Positions 61,695 through 64,000 of a stretch of DNA of 64,000 bases are shown piece after piece (position 1 is the first letter of the stretch; every line of letters starts with the position of its first letter). The notes under the pieces were generated by a model. That model did no database searches. It saw nothing but the letters and a program-made list of their open reading frames with translations, and was not told the DNA's origin. The DNA comes from an uncultured Aquimarina sp. Lineage in GTDB: Bacteria > Bacteroidota > Bacteroidia > Flavobacteriales > Flavobacteriaceae. The position numbers and the translations under genes are program-made. The stretch lies in contig NZ_CANMQT010000004.1 in NCBI RefSeq assembly GCF_947500065.1, positions 434,001-498,000 of the forward strand, in the 5' to 3' direction.

Positions 61695-63446
61695 TTAACA
61701 TAATGACCAATCAGGATTTAAGGTTTCGTCTTCTCCCGCTTTTTCTGTTCTGTATTGAATTGAATCTGGGATATCGGTTTTAGGGATGTGAACGTGTACA
61801 ATAAAATTATCATTAGGATATTTATCAATCTGTTGCAATGCAACATTCAACTCATCTTGAGTCTTCACTTCCAGTCCAATACCTCCAAAAGCATCCGTAA
61901 GTTTTGCATATTTCCAATTGTTTAAATCATTGTACGGATACACTTTATTCAGATCTTCCTGAGGGTAATCAATTTTATCTTTTCCTCTGAATGGATTTGG
62001 ATTTACTAACATTTGTTCGATACCATATATTTTATTGTCCAATACAAAAACCACCGTATTCTGTTCTAAATGATGTTGTGTAGAAACTGCTTGACAGGTT
62101 TCCTGAAAAGCACCATCTCCTACAAACACCATCACTCTTTGATCAGGTGCTGCACATTTAACTCCTATCGCAGCGGGAACAGAGTATCCTATAGACAACC
62201 AATTGGCCTGCGCTATAAACGTATTTGGTTTTCCTCTATGTAATCCTTGAGCTCCTAATAAAGGGAACCCTGCGTCAACCACTACTGTATTAGTATCCGT
62301 GATATAACTGTTCATTTTTGTAAAGAATCGATCATATGTCAACTCTTCAGAAGTTTGAACTGGAGCAGCCTTTCTTAATCCATTACTAATAGCAGCATCC
62401 ATAGAAAACTTTTTGAATTTCTCTTTTCGCTGCATCAATTCCTCTCTAAGTTCATCTATAAATGCCTCTAGTGACATATTTGCATAAAACTTTGCACCTA
62501 CCCTAATCCCGGAATGATTTGCCAATACAGTATTATCATCCCAAATATTAAATCCTCCTAGGTTTTTACCTGTGGTCCAGGCACCTATTCCTATTTTAGA
62601 TCCTGCTTGAGTAAATCTTTCGTAGACATCATCTGGAGATGCATTTCCATTAAAAACACCTTTAAATAATGGATGATCTTCAGAAACAATGGATTTACCC
62701 ATAATAGAGGTTGTAAACTCAATATCCGTATCTTCTACAAGTTGTAAAAATTTCTTTTGAAGCCCTTTACGCTGAATTTCTACTCCTGCCCAAAAAATAG
62801 GTTTGTCTTTTGCTTCAATTAAATCAGCTGTAGCTACAGCTGCACTTTTTGCAGTAGATATACACAAATCACTATGTTTTCGGGTAATAGGGCGATCAGG
62901 AATATCACACTCCGAACGCCAAACATCTTCAAAAACCTCTAAGTACACTGGTCTACCATAACTAATCATAGCATTTAACACACCATCTATTTTATAAGGT
63001 GCTTCTCCTCCTCCTGTAACTTGTTCTGCCGCAACAGTTACATTACGAAAAACATTAATGTTACTATACATATCTCCAGTCATATGAGAAGCCATCAACC
63101 CTTCTCCAAGGTTTTTTGATTGTTCTGCATTTGTTGGGGCACCATTAATCACTAGTACAGGATTATGTTCTACATAAGATCCCGCTACTGGATTCAAGAC
63201 ACTAAATGCTCCAACGCCATAGGTAACTGCAACCGCACCAATACCTTTTAATCTAGCATAGGCATCAACACAGTGTCCCGCATTTATTTCATTGGTATTT
63301 CCGATAATCTTAATTTTAGCTTTTGGATCCTCAATAATGGTATTTAGAAAGGGTGCTGAATAATTTCCTGCAACACCAAAAACTGTATCTAATCCAAGTT
63401 CCTCAAGACGAAGCTGTAGATATTTTGCTACTGTTATTTTGCTCAT
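61695..63446 (-). CDS. Thiamine-diphosphate-dependent 2-oxoacid decarboxylase-like enzyme
   Basis: 583 residues, full length for the pyruvate/indolepyruvate decarboxylase group. Catalytic Glu53 is in NTNEINAGHCVDAYAR; the ThDP/Mg motif is GDGAFQETCQAVSTQHH to VLDNKIYGIE. The HH pair typical of these decarboxylases (LHHTLGD) reads ASHMTGD here, so the first His is replaced. It would turn a 2-oxoacid into an aldehyde, or act on a different acid. Tightly packed between the amine oxidase (12 bp) and nucleoside-hydrolase genes (27 bp). Confidence 0.87.
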   Translation of the reverse strand: MSKITVAKYLQLRLEELGLDTVFGVAGNYSAPFLNTIIEDPKAKIKIIGNTNEINAGHCVDAYARLKGIGAVAVTYGVGAFSVLNPVAGSYVEHNPVLVINGAPTNAEQSKNLGEGLMASHMTGDMYSNINVFRNVTVAAEQVTGGGEAPYKIDGVLNAMISYGRPVYLEVFEDVWRSECDIPDRPITRKHSDLCISTAKSAAVATADLIEAKDKPIFWAGVEIQRKGLQKKFLQLVEDTDIEFTTSIMGKSIVSEDHPLFKGVFNGNASPDDVYERFTQAGSKIGIGAWTTGKNLGGFNIWDDNTVLANHSGIRVGAKFYANMSLEAFIDELREELMQRKEKFKKFSMDAAISNGLRKAAPVQTSEELTYDRFFTKMNSYITDTNTVVVDAGFPLLGAQGLHRGKPNTFIAQANWLSIGYSVPAAIGVKCAAPDQRVMVFVGDGAFQETCQAVSTQHHLEQNTVVFVLDNKIYGIEQMLVNPNPFRGKDKIDYPQEDLNKVYPYNDLNNWKYAKLTDAFGGIGLEVKTQDELNVALQQIDKYPNDNFIVHVHIPKTDIPDSIQYRTEKAGEDETLNPDWSLC

Positions 63447-63458
63447 TACATTGGATTT

Positions 63459-64000
63459 TTAAAGTTCTACAGGTGTTTCATTTACTTCTAGTGCTGCACG
63501 AATACCAGATTCGATAGCTCCTTCTATCCACGCATGCTTTAGGGATGTATGTTCTCCTGCAAAATGTGCTTTTCCATCCCATTCAGGTTTTTCTATAGCA
63601 CCTTGTAATAGATTTAATTGTCCTGGTGTAAAAATGGCTGCCTCTCCAAAAGCATACGGATTCTGCATCCAGGATACAGTTGCTGCTCCTTTTATACCAT
63701 CCACATACTCTGGATCTTCTGATGCATTGGGATTAAATACAGATAAAGATTTAATTCTTCTTTGTTCATCTAAATCGTTTGGCGCGTGTGCTACAGCAAT
63801 GTTGTCCAATGCATATATATAACGATCCTTATGACTCATAGAATCCCATTTTCTGGCATCATCTGCCCAACAATAGCATGCTAGCATTAATCCATTTCCT
63901 TCTTTATTTATATGCTGACTTGGATAATAGATAAAGCGATTAGATAAATCGGTTATTGTTCCACCTCCCACAATATTATATGGATCTTTTTCCCACCATC
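63459..64000 (-). CDS. Flavin-dependent amine oxidase, C-terminal part
   Basis: About 180 residues are visible; the frame stays open to the right window edge (WWEKDPYNIVGGGTITDLSN), so the N-terminal FAD-binding part lies outside. The C-terminal motif HFAGEHTSLKHAWIEGAIES then GIRAA is that of flavin monoamine oxidases and L-amino-acid oxidases. It deaminates an amine or amino acid with release of H2O2. First visible gene of the cluster running down to 57376. Confidence 0.88.
   Translation of the reverse strand, partial: WWEKDPYNIVGGGTITDLSNRFIYYPSQHINKEGNGLMLACYCWADDARKWDSMSHKDRYIYALDNIAVAHAPNDLDEQRRIKSLSVFNPNASEDPEYVDGIKGAATVSWMQNPYAFGEAAIFTPGQLNLLQGAIEKPEWDGKAHFAGEHTSLKHAWIEGAIESGIRAALEVNETPVEL

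Overview
The window looks like chromosome of a marine, chitin-degrading member of the Flavobacteriaceae (Bacteroidota), possibly close to Aquimarina; the genus is a guess. The signs are AT-rich DNA, two SusC/SusD-type outer-membrane uptake pairs, several secreted proteins with C-terminal type IX secretion (T9SS) sorting domains, a tmRNA whose tag reads GENNYALAA, lipoproteins with short lipoboxes, and TAnnTTTG-type promoters. No rRNA, tRNA, CRISPR array or transposase gene was seen.

Layout. 1-2505: the end of a susC gene and its susD partner. 2662-6907: housekeeping and small genes (alpha/beta hydrolase, BtuF-like binding protein, pyrF, alanine dehydrogenase/PNT-like oxidoreductase). 7060-7455: ssrA (tmRNA), followed by a 123-bp tandem duplication that includes the tmRNA 3' end and abuts a broken copy of a gene that is intact at 9916-10257. 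7935-10727: an accessory patch with three small Cys-rich peptides carrying double-Gly leaders, plus a row of small membrane proteins. 11446-17458: a NarL-type regulator, then a secreted M23 peptidase, a beta-propeller protein and an N-acetylmuramoyl-L-alanine amidase; the two hydrolases share the same 870-bp module.

17568-43847 is a chitin utilization locus. On the minus strand, read from 36955 down: SusC, SusD, NagB fused to a PIG-L deacetylase-like domain, an SMP-30-like lipoprotein, a GlcNAc kinase, a GH20 hexosaminidase, acetyl-CoA synthetase, a lipoprotein GH18 chitinase and a giant double-GH18 ChiA. On the plus strand: a LytS/LytTR two-component pair, a sodium:solute symporter, an aldo/keto reductase and an AA10 lytic polysaccharide monooxygenase. 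Together they would cut crystalline chitin outside the cell (LPMO, ChiA), import oligomers (SusCD), trim them to GlcNAc (GH20), phosphorylate, deacetylate and deaminate it, and recover the released acetate (Acs).

44191-47523: rhodanese and thioredoxin-fold genes, then a MarR regulator with a palindromic operator and a YceI-family protein. 47536-54901: a complete trpEGDCFB-A operon with a leader peptide containing three consecutive Trp codons and a rho-independent attenuator. Several repeat elements have entered this operon: one lies in frame inside trpF, and a GIY-YIG nuclease gene flanked by inverted hairpins lies between trpB and trpA.

54991-57331: small or secreted genes. 57376-64000: a minus-strand cluster of a flavin amine oxidase (cut by the window edge), a thiamine-diphosphate decarboxylase, a nucleoside-hydrolase-like protein, a LodA-like quinoprotein oxidase and its LodB-like flavoprotein. 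This set looks like an uncharacterised amino-acid or amine oxidation pathway and is one of the two best candidates for an undescribed system; the other is the GIY-YIG/hairpin element.
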